Shown here piece by piece: positions 11,531 to 22,900 of a stretch of 64,000 nucleotides of DNA. The stretch is from Hydrangea macrophylla (Eukaryota > Streptophyta > Magnoliopsida > Cornales > Hydrangeaceae), in contig CM066989.1 in the NCBI GenBank assembly GCA_033977485.1, positions 95,623,887-95,687,886 of the forward strand. The letters are read 5' to 3'. A program made the translations under genes and the position numbers. Below the pieces are notes generated by a model that saw only the letters and a list, made by a program, of their open reading frames with translations, ran no database searches and had not been told where the DNA came from. The first letter of the stretch is position 1, and the number at the start of each line of letters is the position of its first letter.

Positions 11531-12630
11531 CAAGGATGATGAACAATCGTTTCCCAAGATAGAATGAATTTTTTAATTCTGCAGAGGCTGCACTTCAATT
11601 TGTAGAATCCGTTTAACGCAAATATATGTTTGATACTCGAATAGACTTAAGTCCAATATGGAGAGAGAGAGAGAGATTAATTTCGAATGCAAATGAATGA
11701 TAATAGTGGCTGAGTATATAGGAAATTGGTGTCTGTCTAGAAAAGACACACTCGAACATGGCACAGGCATTGTCCAAAAAGACACTCCCAAACAGAGCAT
11801 AACATATGACTGTTGGTAAACAACTTTTGGAGGGAAATTTTTTTTTCGTTGGAATAGTTTTAGACCGTTTAACAGTTAAATTTTTTTTTTCAAATCCATT
11901 TGGAAATCCAATTGAATTTTCTCTAAAAAGAACATATTGGTTTAAAGAAGCCCAAGCCCAGGCTCATGGCCAATGGACCCACCGGGTAGCACGCACGCGT
12001 GTGCTCTTGTGTGGTGGACCAACATTTTCCTAGCTCCTTCCCCCTTCACAAAAGTGGGTAACCGCAAGGGCAACACCCCTGTTAGATAGAAAGACATATA
12101 TATGGCCTGAACTTTTCTTATAGATTTCCTATGTGGGACAAGCAAACTTGCCTACTTCACATCTCCTCAACCAATGCATCACATGGTCAATTTGGGTGAC
12201 AATTTCCCATTCACCTCTTGGTGGATTTTTATATTTGAACATATGATGTTCATCTCCTCATGAAGAGGAACGCGTTCAAATGTGGTCTCTACCCAACGGA
12301 CGTGCGGAGTCCACCTTAAATTTGGTTAAAGTTTACAAAAAAATTTAATTTGGAATCCACTTTTTCATCACTAAGAAATAATAATCACAATGTTCCCACA
12401 CGAACACTAACTACTAGGTCTTGGATCAAACTATACCTCTTAATATTTTGTCATACGTTTGATCTAACCATTGTGGGACAATTAAATGCAATAATCTTAC
12501 CCAAAACCTAAGACTAACTGGTGGTAGCCAGCTGTCTTGCATTAAATGCAATAATCTTAGGTAGCCATTGCGTAACACATGGCAAACGATATGCTTCACG
12601 TGAAGCAAAACTGCCTTTCTTCATTGTAGT
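11531..12630. other. Unassigned stretch of block copy 2
   Basis: Counterpart of 7221-8612 without the MITE. Contains the palindrome GCTTCACGTGAAGC near 12592, also present near 8571. No gene seen. Confidence 0.45.
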
Positions 12631-12639
12631 CGAGGTTGT

Positions 12640-13350
12640 AAGTTCGAAGTAGGTAAAAACATTAATTTTTTAAAACATAAAGATAACAAATCATTGTTGA
12701 ATGAAGGCATTGAGATAACAATGAGTTATGAGGCACCACGTGCTTGATACAACTTCTTTTAAATTTCACAACTTCATAACTCTCTCTATCGTTCGATTGA
12801 TGGGCGACACAGTATTAGTAGACTCTGCAGTGCTACTAGGAGGGAGATAGAAAGAGATAATGAATTTTGAAATTTGATTGTTTCCATAACAGTACTCAAT
12901 GATAAGAAATTAGTGACCCCAACCTATCCATGAATCTCAATTGGCCAATTAAATGTAAATGACAAGCCCCCAACAAGATTCATGAACCTTAATTGGCAAA
13001 TTAAATGCAAATGACAAGCCCAATAAGATTCATGAAAATCAATTCCCAAATTAAATGCAAGCCCCCAGTAATTATATTCATGAATCTCAATTGGCAAATT
13101 AATGCCAATTTAAATGACAAGCCCCCAATAATTAGATTCATAAATCTCAATTGGCAAATTAAATGACAAGCCCCCAACAATTGAGGGCTTGTCATTTTGT
13201 TTGCTAACTTGGGGGCTTGTCATTTAATTTTGCAATATGGTTAGGTTGAGGTCACCATTTTAGCATTCATTAAATTACTAAGGCAAGTTGCATCAAGTAC
13301 GTTGTGCCTCATTACTCATTCTTATCCCATTGTTGCCATTTAACATTGAT
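12640..13350. repeat. Foldback element at end of block copy 2
   Basis: Arms GGCACCACGTGCTTGATAC (about 12732) and GCATCAAGTACGTTGTGCC (about 13287) are inverted relative to each other. The inner pair GTGACCCCAACCTAT and GGTTAGGTTGAGGTCAC is also inverted. Right-arm homology continues to about 13590 after an insertion. Confidence 0.5.
12925..13240. repeat. Minisatellite of about 45-60 bp units in the foldback core
   Basis: About five imperfect units built around CAATTGGCAAATTAAATG and GACAAGCCCCCAA, each with an ATTCATGAA motif. The last unit is followed by its own inversion (GGGGGCTTGTCATTT), which gives a strong hairpin. Block copy 1 has a shorter version at about 8915-9090. Confidence 0.65.
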
Positions 13351-14157
13351 TTTTTCTTTCTTTCAAGAAGTACTGTTTTTTACTCTTTTTTTTTTTTATC
13401 AAGTTTTTTACTCTTATTTATGTACTTCAAAGTTACTATTACTAATAAAAATTTTTGCTACTTCAAGCTTACCACAAACCTTGTTCAAATTAAGATATTT
13501 TTATAATTTAAGAGATCGGTCCTGATTTTGTATCTTCTTCAAGAAGTAATGTTTTTACCTATTTGGAATATAGATTGGGACATTTTTGGAATATAATAGA
13601 CAAATGGGTCAAATTCAAATTTTAAGTTAATATATATGAGAGTTGCCCATAGGTTTGAATGTAAAGATTAGTATGGACCAAAAGTTTACAATCATTCTCT
13701 CTAGGGTAGTTGTCGGGGGCGGAGTCAGAAATTTTGGTCCGAGGGCCTAGGCTATACAAAGTTTCTGTGTCAGGCTGGCAGGGCCTTTAAGACAAATATT
13801 TTTTTGGGCCTACATATACATTGATCAGGTGGCTCCCCCATCACCACCGCCTCGAGATCTTCACTTTTAGCCTTGTTCTTTTTAGCAACACCACCACCAT
13901 GACCATTTATGTTTAGAACTGGTTTTATGTCTCAATCGAAAAGTGGAAGTGAGTATCTTTTCATTATTACATGAGAAAGTTGACCTCTTTTGGTCTTGAT
14001 ATAGGAGACAAAAATATTAAAAGAGGGAAAGAAGAAGTAGAATTGTTTTTACACCCCATTTTGAGGGTAAAAGATGTGACTTTTAATTTTGAAATTTGAT
14101 ATTTGAAACAATAACACTTGGCTTACAAAAGGTTCACAAAAATTTGATCATAGAAGG

Positions 14158-14427
14158 TGTTAGTGATGCTTCTAGCTGCCTCAACTCAGTGCACGCTAAC
14201 TCAGCATCATTCTGTTGATCTAAGCATTTAGTTGGAAACGGTTTTTGTAACAGAATTGTTCCATATCTATCATAAGTCAGTGAGAGTTAGTTAAAACTGA
14301 TTGTATTCATTGTAGATGAGTGCTATAAATGTAGAGATATTTGTATCTGAAAAATTCAATCTGAGAATAATGATAAAGTGTTGCGTACATCTTCTTTATC
14401 TAGTCTTTATAATCTCTATTTTTATCA
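14158..14427 (+). mobile_element. 5' LTR of a truncated Ty1/copia element (270 bp)
   Basis: Starts TGTTAGTGATGC, ends TTTATCA, and is followed directly by the primer-binding site TGGTATCAGAGC. It sits inside block copy 3 at a point that is continuous in copies 1 and 2. No matching 3' LTR is present, so the element is truncated. Confidence 0.75.
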
Positions 14428-14439
14428 TGGTATCAGAGC
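14428..14439 (+). other. Primer-binding site (initiator tRNA-Met type)
   Basis: TGGTATCAGAGC adjoins the LTR end at 14427. Confidence 0.8.
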
Positions 14440-14467
14440 AGTCATTGTGAGACCAACGTCTCGAACA

Positions 14468-15498
14468 ATGGCTTCTGATTCAAGCTCAACAACTGTTTCA
14501 AATTCAAATTCCACCACTTCAATGATTAATTCTCCGATCTATCTATTGTCGAATATATGTAATCTGATCACAATCTGCTTGGATTTGACCAATTTCATTA
14601 TATAGAAGTTTCAATTCACTGCTATTTGAAGGCGCATTCACTATATGGGTTTGTTGATGGAACAAATGCTTGTCCGGACAAGTTTCTTTGTGATAATAAT
14701 GGCAATCTAATAGATAAAGTTAATCCAAATTACAATACTTGGATCGCACAAGATCAAATGTTGATGACACTAATCAACGCCACTCAAACACCAACTGATT
14801 TATCTTACATAGTTGGATACCATACTTCCATGGACATGTGGCTTACTCTCGAACAAAGGTATTCTTCATCTTCGTGTTCAAATATTCTACAATTAAAAAC
14901 AAATCTACAGATTGTTGTTAAAGGATCAGACTCCATTGATTCGTATGTTCAGAAGATTAAAGAAGCGAGAGATAGCCTTGCTTCAGTCTCTGTTTTAGTT
15001 GATGATGAGGACATTCTCATTTACACACTGAATGGACTTCCTCCTGAGTACAGTGCTTTTCGCACTTCCATCCGAACAAGATCACAGTCCTTAAATCTTG
15101 AAAAACTTCATGTTTTGTTGAAAGCTAAAGAATTGTGTATTCTAATTAATGGCAAGAAAAATCACAATCTGCATATTCCTACAGCCATGGCTACGACTCA
15201 ATTTCGATCTCAGTTTCAAAATCCTCGAAGTAATGGATCACAATTTCGAGGAAAAGGAAATGAAAGGTTCAGTCATCGTAGGAGAGGACAATTCTCAGGT
15301 TATGGTTAATCCAATTATCAAAGCAATTCACACAATTTTCAGTCTTCCTCACCTGGATTGAGTCAACCTCATTTTTCAAACTTCAACACCCAATTGTTTC
15401 AAAATCTTCAGAGGTTTATCAAATCTGTAATCGCCCAAACCACACTACAGTTGATTGCTATCATTGCATGAATTATACAAATCAGGGAAAATCTCGAT
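14468..15498 (+). pseudogene. Ty1/copia gag (UBN2-like) pseudogene, truncated
   Basis: Begins at ATG 14468 (MASDSSSTT). Copia gag signatures include LSNICNLIT, AHSLYGFVDGT, LINATQTPT, YHTSMDMWLTLEQRY, YVQKIKEARDSLASV and YTLNGLPPEYSAF. The frame is broken by TAG near 14602 where copia gags have Trp, by a one-base loss near 14622, and by TAA at 15307. A zinc-knuckle remnant (CNRPNH) lies near 15430. Homology stops at about 15498, where block-copy-3 sequence resumes, so protease, integrase and reverse transcriptase are absent. The reading frame 14626-15309 is the longest intact piece. Confidence 0.85.
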
Positions 15499-15509
15499 GT
15501 GACATTTCA

Positions 15510-16044
15510 TGTGGTAGTGGGCTACTGGGAATGGGCCCACAGTCACAATAAGAGACACACCCACAGAATATGAAGATTAATAGAATAAGAACAAAGCACA
15601 CAATGCAAAGAAAATTAAGCAATCAATATAACAAGAAGATAAATATGCGGTTCGGCCAACCCCAAGCTACATCCACCGGCAAAGATGATCACTACGATCT
15701 ATTATGGGGATTACAACCTCTCAAAACCTAACAATGTATATGGCTCCACCCACGATATGTAAACACACACAATTGCTAATAAAACTAGATTTCTCCCTCA
15801 CTAGTTCACGGCACTCACTTGTGTTCGTAGAAATTATGGGTTAATTAAATCCCGTGAGTAAGCCCTATATTTATTCAGATTGTAGAGTCTCAATCCTAAT
15901 TGTAGTAAGATTTATCCTTTATGTTAAGTCTTGTACATCAAGGAATACTCTCACAAATATTCCTGTACAGAATAGCTAACTTTCACCATCAGAGGAATCC
16001 TATTTGATAAGGAAACCACCATATAAGGAATCAAATCAAAATAG
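15510..16044 (-). mobile_element. Ty1/copia-type LTR, minus orientation, truncated (block copy 3)
   Basis: Similar to 5719-6290 but lacking its right end and the adjoining polypurine tract because of a deletion ending near 16045. Confidence 0.55.
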
Positions 16045-16167
16045 GTAACACATGAGCTAGACTTTGCTATTGTGGTCGTCTTCACCTTGAGTAGAAGTTG
16101 TCAACATCGAAGATCTTGGAGCCTCGTCATCTATTCCCTCAATTGATTCCCCCACCCGCTTCCACAC

Positions 16168-16728
16168 TGTAACACCCCATATTTTCTTGATATAAATATT
16201 CAATTTAAAAAAATATATGAAAATGCATATTTTATGTCTAAATGACAGTTTTTGCATCATGCTACTTGTCCTTGTTTAAATGAAAGCTTGTGAGAAATTT
16301 TGATAGGTAACCTTTCATTCTTTGTATTTTTCCGTTCTGCACCGTTTGGTCAGAAATTTAAAATTTCAGTAGCAGTTTTTATTATGTTAAAAATGCGCAA
16401 AATTGATGGGTTATGCTTCTTTGTGGATTTCATATACGTTAATATGATTAAATTAATGGAAACTTACTTGGAGATATATGAATTCTCGTATCATGCTGGG
16501 CTTCGTGAAGTTTTGTTTGCTTTATTTGTTTTTTGTTTTGTTTTGCTTGTTTTTTTTTCTCCGAATTTGTTGTTAGGAAAAATCCTTAACATTCACCACT
16601 ACTTCTCTGTGTGTTGGCCTTCAGAGAGTTTTTTGTGTGATCTCCGGAAGAGTTGACTATTGATTGATATTCCATCGGGATGTTGTGTGGTCTTCCCGAG
16701 AATAGGGATGGATGCTTTGTGATCTTCC
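16168..16728 (+). mobile_element. Gypsy-type LTR, left part (block copy 3)
   Basis: Begins TGTAACACCCCAT. Interrupted at 16728 by the full-length copia element; continues at 25431. Confidence 0.45.
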
Positions 16729-17741
16729 TGTTGGGTTTGTGCCCTCAAACCATTACTTTATGTGTGAGACATTGACATTTTTTTTTATATATGGATATCA
16801 GCTTTACATTTCATTATGTATGTTCTTTTCATGAGATGATTGTTAATCCTTAAGTATTATAGTAAGTAATTCGTGTGTGTATGAGATGCACACAAGTGAG
16901 ATACGAATTACTATTCTTTGATACTTAGAATGTGTCACAGTGGATGATGAGACTGGATACCTCATTAGGTCTACACTGTAGCATAATTAACTACCATTGG
17001 ATGGAGTGATTAATCTCAATCACTAGAGTGTAGCTCTTAGTTGATATGCTAGTGCTTATAGTGCATTGACGGACCTGAGTTTCCTATTGACGCTTAAGAC
17101 TGTCAAACAGTCAATAGGAACTCATAACTTGTATAAGGTACGTGTTCTCAATCTTGAGACGATTATGAACACAGACTGTGGATATGACTGCTTTGACTTA
17201 CCAATCAGTGAGGTCTATAAAAGATCAACACCTGGGTATCTTGGGTATGTCATGTTCATAGGGTTGTGAACATATATTGTCAAGATAGAATCTACCCTCT
17301 GTTTCAGAGTAAGCATTCCCTTGAGAATGTCACCAAGTCGATTACTGAGTACTGCAGTCTTGTTGATAAGAGTTATCAACATGTTTGGTAATCATGAGAG
17401 GTGAATGGGACTCAAGGATTATAAGAAGTAATCATGATTCAGGTTGACAGTAACTGTTTATCCGACTACCTGAATATGATTACGAATGCTGACGGTAGAG
17501 GGACATTAGTACAACATACAAGTCTAGTTATCGCTTCGGATATGTTCTTTTGCGTTGGAGTTCAGTTATCGTTTTATAGTGGAGTAAACTTTAACTGACC
17601 AGTTAGTTAGTTTGCTGATCAAAGAGTTTGGTCATGGTGATTAACAAACTGGTCTGAGCCAACAATAAAGAGCCTAGGAGGTCCCACTCTTAGCTCCGCC
17701 AGGATGCTTGGAAAGATGCTTGAGGATGATGTCCAGACAGG

Positions 17742-17852
17742 TTCGATCGATCGAAGATGTCTCGATCGATTGAAGTCTGCAGGTTCGATCGATCGAAGAT
17801 GGTTCGATCGATCGAATGTTCGATCGATCGAAGGCACTTCGATCGCTCGAAG
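17742..17852. promoter_or_regulatory. Cluster of TTCGATCGATCGAA palindromes upstream of the LTR TATA box
   Basis: Six close variants of the 14-bp palindrome lie in about 110 bp, ending about 20 bp before the TATA box. Further clusters occur in the leader at 18399-18517 and 18628-18696. Position suggests a promoter element; function is inferred only. Confidence 0.5.
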
Positions 17853-17873
17853 TCTAGGTCGGTTCTGGGAATC

Positions 17874-17881
17874 TATAAATA
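17874..17881 (+). promoter_or_regulatory. TATA box of the copia 5' LTR
   Basis: TATAAATA; transcript start expected near 17905. The same box is at 25076-25083 in the 3' LTR. Confidence 0.7.
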
Positions 17882-18230
17882 GGGCAGCTGCGTTCTGGAA
17901 AAGGTTGTTCGTCGTTTTGAACGTCAGAAGCTGCAGAAACTGTTTTGGAGTCCCAAAACCTTCTCTATCCTCTCCATTAGGGTTCCCACCAACCCTAGTC
18001 TTTCTGGCAGGCATCCGCAGGAGTCATAAGGGTGAAGATCATCTAGTGGAGGCTGCTGGAAGTTGAAGATCAGAATTGGGTTCAAGACACTAAGGTATAA
18101 CTCGTGTCCCCTCTTGTGCGCATCTGTAGAATTGACGAGTAGTAGATCCGGGCATGCCAATAAAGTTTCATAACTTGATTTTTCCGCTGCGCGTTTAAAC
18201 TTTCCATTTAAACCTGTTTTTTCAAACAAT

Positions 18231-18242
18231 TGGTATCAGAGC
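18231..18242 (+). other. Primer-binding site of the copia element
   Basis: TGGTATCAGAGC, complementary to the 3' end of initiator tRNA-Met, two bases after the LTR end. Confidence 0.92.
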
Positions 18243-19925
18243 CACGCTCGTTTGGATCTATAGATGCGTTTTTGGAACACTATTTTGATTTGCATGTTGA
18301 TTTTAGAACTGCTTTCGAAACTGCATCGTCACAGATCTGTTTCTGCAGTGTTATCGCAGCAGTATACAAATCTGTGATTGCATTGGATGCAAGATGGGTT
18401 CGATCGATCGAAGTAGTCTCGATCGATCGAACACTCTGTACTCGAGCGATCGAACAGGTTTCGATCGATCGAAACCTTCTGTTGTTCGAGCGATCGAATA
18501 GAGTTCGATCGATCGAGACAGACTCTTTGTCAGGATCTTTGTTTCACAGTTTTAAAAGTATTTTGAAATTAAAAGTTTAATTTTAACGTATTCTGCAAAA
18601 TTTTTAATCATTCTGTGAAATAGAATGTTCAAGCGATTGAACAGTGTTCAATCGATCGAAGGTTCGAGCGATCGAACGGTCTTCGATCGATCGAACTATG
18701 ACAGAGAAGTTAGATGCTGTTTTGAGTTCTAATTCAGTATGTAAAGAGTTTATATACTGTGTGAATCAATTAGGGGTTCCAATAGTTATATATATTTGTT
18801 ATATATTTGCGTGGATGTGTGTTCGACTAACCCTTTTGCAGCGAAAGTTAGTCGCTATCTCCCATGGCACCAAGAGCATTTAATTTTTGTATTTAAATGT
18901 TTTGACATTGGTGTGTTGTTTTAAAATTTTGGTTTGGTTGTAAGGCATATGTAAAGGGCGCTGCGACTTCAATCCTACGAAAAGGAAAGTCGCATCGGTT
19001 TCCCTAGCCTTTTATTTCAATTCTTGCTATTTCTTTTTCTAGATAAATTGTAAGCTTCAAAAGAAGCATAGGTCCAATGTAATAGAATTAGAATTTCCAT
19101 GAAGATGGAGCAAGGAGCCATTGTCCATGGGATGGAGCTGGAGGTGACCAAACCAAGAAGGTGGTTCTATGGAGAAAGAGCCGTGGGAGATAGAGGCATT
19201 GTTTGAATGCCTATATTTCATTTTAGTTTTTTGTTTTATGTGCTTGGTTTGTGATTGGCGTATAATACATTGTTACATGCACGCAAAACAAGTTTTCTAA
19301 AATAAAATTCAAAAACCGTTTTCAACACATTAGTAAACATTAGATGTTTATGGGAAGTGTGTAGAAACAGATTTTCTCAAAAAGCAAAATCCTTTTACTA
19401 AATCTAGTGGGAGAGGGTCTTATTAAACACCCACGATCTTCCATTAATGGTTCACTGTAAGATGAGTGATGCATTCTGTGTCACCTCGCCAGGGGTGATC
19501 ATTCCATACGGAGGGTGTATTACTCATTGGTTACTAGATGTGAACTTCTTTTGATAGGATCAATCAGACGTGTTAGAGGGTGACCACCACACGGAGGCGC
19601 TACTTGAGACGGTTGTGATTGGATCTTAGTTAATGGTATACACTAGCTAGGCTATGGATAAGGGATCCCACACGGGGCATTATTCAGAAACTTAGAGATC
19701 AAATAGGTTCGGAAGTCATAACTTGTTTTGCAAGAGTTGCATAGCGGATAAGTTATGATAAATCGAAAGATCGAACATTGACCACCACACGGAGGCTTTA
19801 TTCTTTCGTTTCGATATTCCGGCGACTTTGTTTTAAATAAGAGTTTTAAAAGGATTCTTTTATTTCAAACTGTCAAATTCTGATATCCATATTTATTTTT
19901 GTTTTGATTTTTACAGTAAATCATA
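18243..19925 (+). other. Long untranslated leader of the copia element
   Basis: About 1.68 kb between primer site and gag ATG, without a convincing gene. Holds two further palindrome clusters (18399-18517 and 18628-18696) and, from 19490 to 19800, four spaced copies of a CACACGGAGG-like motif (CATACGGAGG, CACACGGAGG, CACACGGGGC, CACACGGAGG). Confidence 0.55.
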
Positions 19926-22900
19926 ATGTCTGGATCTGCATTTAGTCCACTTGCCACCATACTCACTCAAAACAAGTTAACTGGAAATAACTACACTGAA
20001 TGGAAACGTAACCTTGACATCGTGTTAACTGCGGAGGATCACATATATGTCCTCACCACCCCAAGCCCTGAAGAACCCGCTGCAAATGCTTCGGCTGCTG
20101 CTAGACGCGAGTTCGATAAATGGAAGAAGTCGAATGGAATGGCTCGTTGCTACATTCTGGCCTCAATGGCTGGTGTGTTGCAACATCAATTCCAATCGAA
20201 CGATTCCGCCAGTGACATTATCACATCCCTGAAAAAGATGTTTGGGGAGCATGGCAGGCCTGCCAGACAGGTAGCCATGCAAAAGATAATGAGTGTAAAG
20301 ATGTCGGAAGGGACTCCAGTCAAGGAACATGTTTTAAAAATGATTGGTTATTTAAACGAGCTGGAGACCCTAGGTGCCAACATTGATGCACAGACCCAAG
20401 TTGATATGATCCTTAATTCGCTGTCGCCTTCATTCGCTCAATTTAAACTTAACTATAATATGAATCAAATGAATTTTTCAATGAGCGAATTAATGAGTTC
20501 TCTTTTGGCAGCGGAAGGGGTGATCAAACCTGGGGTCAACGTTTTGAACGTTGAGAAAAGCGCTTCCTCTTCCCGATCTGTGCCGAAAGGAAAGAAAGGG
20601 AAGAAGAAGGCTAGCACTGGAGGTTCAAGTGTTGGACCGGTCCCTAAGATTGCAAAATCTAAGGGAAAAGGTAAGGGCAAAGGGAAGGTGGGTGGCCAAG
20701 GCAAAGGAAAGTGTTTCCAATGCGGTGAGAAGGGCCACTGGAAGAGGAACTGTCCAGAATTCTTAGCTACAAGAGTTCAAGGTATGATTGAATCACATGT
20801 GATTGAAGTAAGTTTTATAACGGATACTTCAAACACTTGGTGCATTGATTCTGGTGCGACTAACCATATCTGTAATTCATTGCAGGGGTTCAGATCAACC
20901 AGGAGGTGCAGTGATGGGGAAATCGTACTTACTCTAGGTTCTAGCGCAACCGTTTCTGCGGTTGCTATAGGAGTCGTAGTTTTAGAATTTCTAGACAATA
21001 AAATTTTGATTTTATCAGATGTACTTTACGTCCCTTCAATGAGACGTAATTTAATTTCAGTTTCTAATTTATCGAATAATGGTTATTCTTTTCATTTTGG
21101 AACTGAAGTTGTGATTAAAAGAAATAGTTCTTGTATATGTTCTGGTGTTAAATCAAATGGTTTGTATGTGATTACTCCCAATATTTCTAAAGACTCTTGC
21201 ATGGAACTTAATAACTCAGTGGTTACTGTACCATCTAAAAGAAAGAGACCTTCCACTAATCCAACAAGGCTTTGGCATATGAGGCTTGGCCATATCAATC
21301 TAAATAGGATTGGCAGACTAGTCAAAGAAGGGATCTTAGGCGATTTGGTTCTAGAACCAATGGAAGTCTGCGAGTCTTGTTTAGAGGGTAAGATGACCAA
21401 AAGGCCCTTTCCTACAAAGGGAAATAGAACCGATGCATTGTTGGAATTAGTTCATACTGATGTGTGTGGACCAATAAATATTAGAGCAAGGGGTGGCTAT
21501 GAGTATTTCATAACATTTACTGATGACCACTCTAGGTATGGATATGTGTACCTAATGCAGCACAAGTCTGAAGCCTTTGAAAAGTTCAAAGAGTTTAGGG
21601 CTGAAGTGGAGAAGCAATTGAGCACACATATCAAGGCCATTCGATCTGATCGAGGTGGCGAGTACCTCTCTAATGAATTTATTGATCACCTCGTATAGAA
21701 TGGGATTCTGTCACAGTTGACTGCACCTGGTACGCCTCAGCAGAACGGTGTAGCGGAGAGAAGGAATCGGACTCTTTTAGACATGACTAGGTCGATGATG
21801 AGTTATTCTGAGTTGCCTTTATTTCTTTGGGGTTATGCTTTGGAAACCGCTGCTTACATACTAAATCTAGTACCAAGCAAATCTGTTCCCAGGACACCAC
21901 GAGAGATGTGGATTGGGCGCAAGCCTTCTTTGCAACATCTCCGGATATGGGGGTGTCCGGCACATGTGCTGAAAGGAAAGATGAGCAAATTGGATTCTAG
22001 ATCGGAAGTATGTTACTTTGTGGGTTATCCAAAGGGTACTTATGGATGGTATTTTTATGATCCAAGGGAACAGAAAGTATTTGTTAGTACAAATGCTGTT
22101 TTCTTAGAGGATGATTATATCATGAACCATAAACCTAAGGGAAGGATAGATCTGAGAGAGATAGAAGGAGAGCCCTCAGACCAACCCGTAGTTAATAACG
22201 ATGTAAATCAAGAAAACTCCACTTCTTCACCTATTTCCGCGCCAGTACCTCGTCGTAGTGGGAGGATTATCAGCCAGCCTGATAGATACATGTTTCTAGG
22301 AGAAGTTTTTGAAGCTGTCTCCATAGAATCTGAATCTGATCCTGCCACATACGAAGAGGCAATAGCTGATGTTGATTCAGCTCATTGGGTTAAAGCTATG
22401 AAGGCTGAATTGGAATCTATGCATTCCAATCAGGTCTGGGATCTTGTAGAACTTCCAGCCAATATTAAACCCATTGGCTGTAAGTGGGTCTACAAGAGGA
22501 AAAGAGGATCTGATGGAAAGGTTGAGACCTTTAAGGCAAGGCTTGTAGCGAAAGGTTATACTCAGAGGGAGGGCATTGACTATGAGGAAACCTTCTCGCC
22601 GGTGGCCATGCTCAAGTCCATCAGGATACTCTTATCCATTGCTGCATGCCTAGATTATGAGATCTGGCAGATGGACGTCAAGACTGCATTCTTGAATGGC
22701 AATCTTGAGGAGGACATCTATATGCAACAACCAGAAGGGTTCATAGCTGGTCGGAAAGGTAACTTGGTATGCAAGTTGCAAAAGTCCATTTATGGGCTTA
22801 AGCAGGCATCCAGAAGTTGGAACATACGATTTGACCAAGCGGTCAAATCGTTTGGTTTCATACAGAATCTGGATGAACCTTGTGTATACAAGAAGAGTGA

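Larger units (their letters stand above)
9286..13445. repeat. Composite block, tandem copy 2 (about 4.16 kb)
   Basis: Same order of components as 5018-9285, without the Stowaway MITE and with a longer foldback core. A small (TA)n tract lies at 10132-10147. Confidence 0.75.
13446..16728. repeat. Composite block, tandem copy 3, left part
   Basis: Same order as copies 1 and 2, but carrying a truncated copia insertion (14158-15498) and a deletion that joins the LTR interior (about 16044) to sequence equivalent to about 6470 of copy 1. It is split by the full copia element at 16729-25430 and resumes at 25431. Confidence 0.7.
16729..18228 (+). repeat. 5' LTR of the copia element
   Basis: Starts TGTTGGGTTTG and ends TTTCAAACA. 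Contains a TATA box at 17874-17881 preceded by a cluster of TTCGATCGATCGAA palindromes. Short antisense and sense frames here are repeated identically in the 3' LTR and are not genes. Confidence 0.97.

Noticed and set aside
17619..18229. Several 100-130 codon frames in both strands of the copia LTR
   Set aside because: They repeat identically in the 3' LTR, follow from the palindrome-rich sequence, and overlap the TATA box and R region.
18231..18242. Possible tRNA gene fragments at TGGTATCAGAGC sites (also 14428 and 28543)
   Set aside because: They are retrotransposon primer-binding sites directly adjoining LTR ends; no cloverleaf surrounds them.
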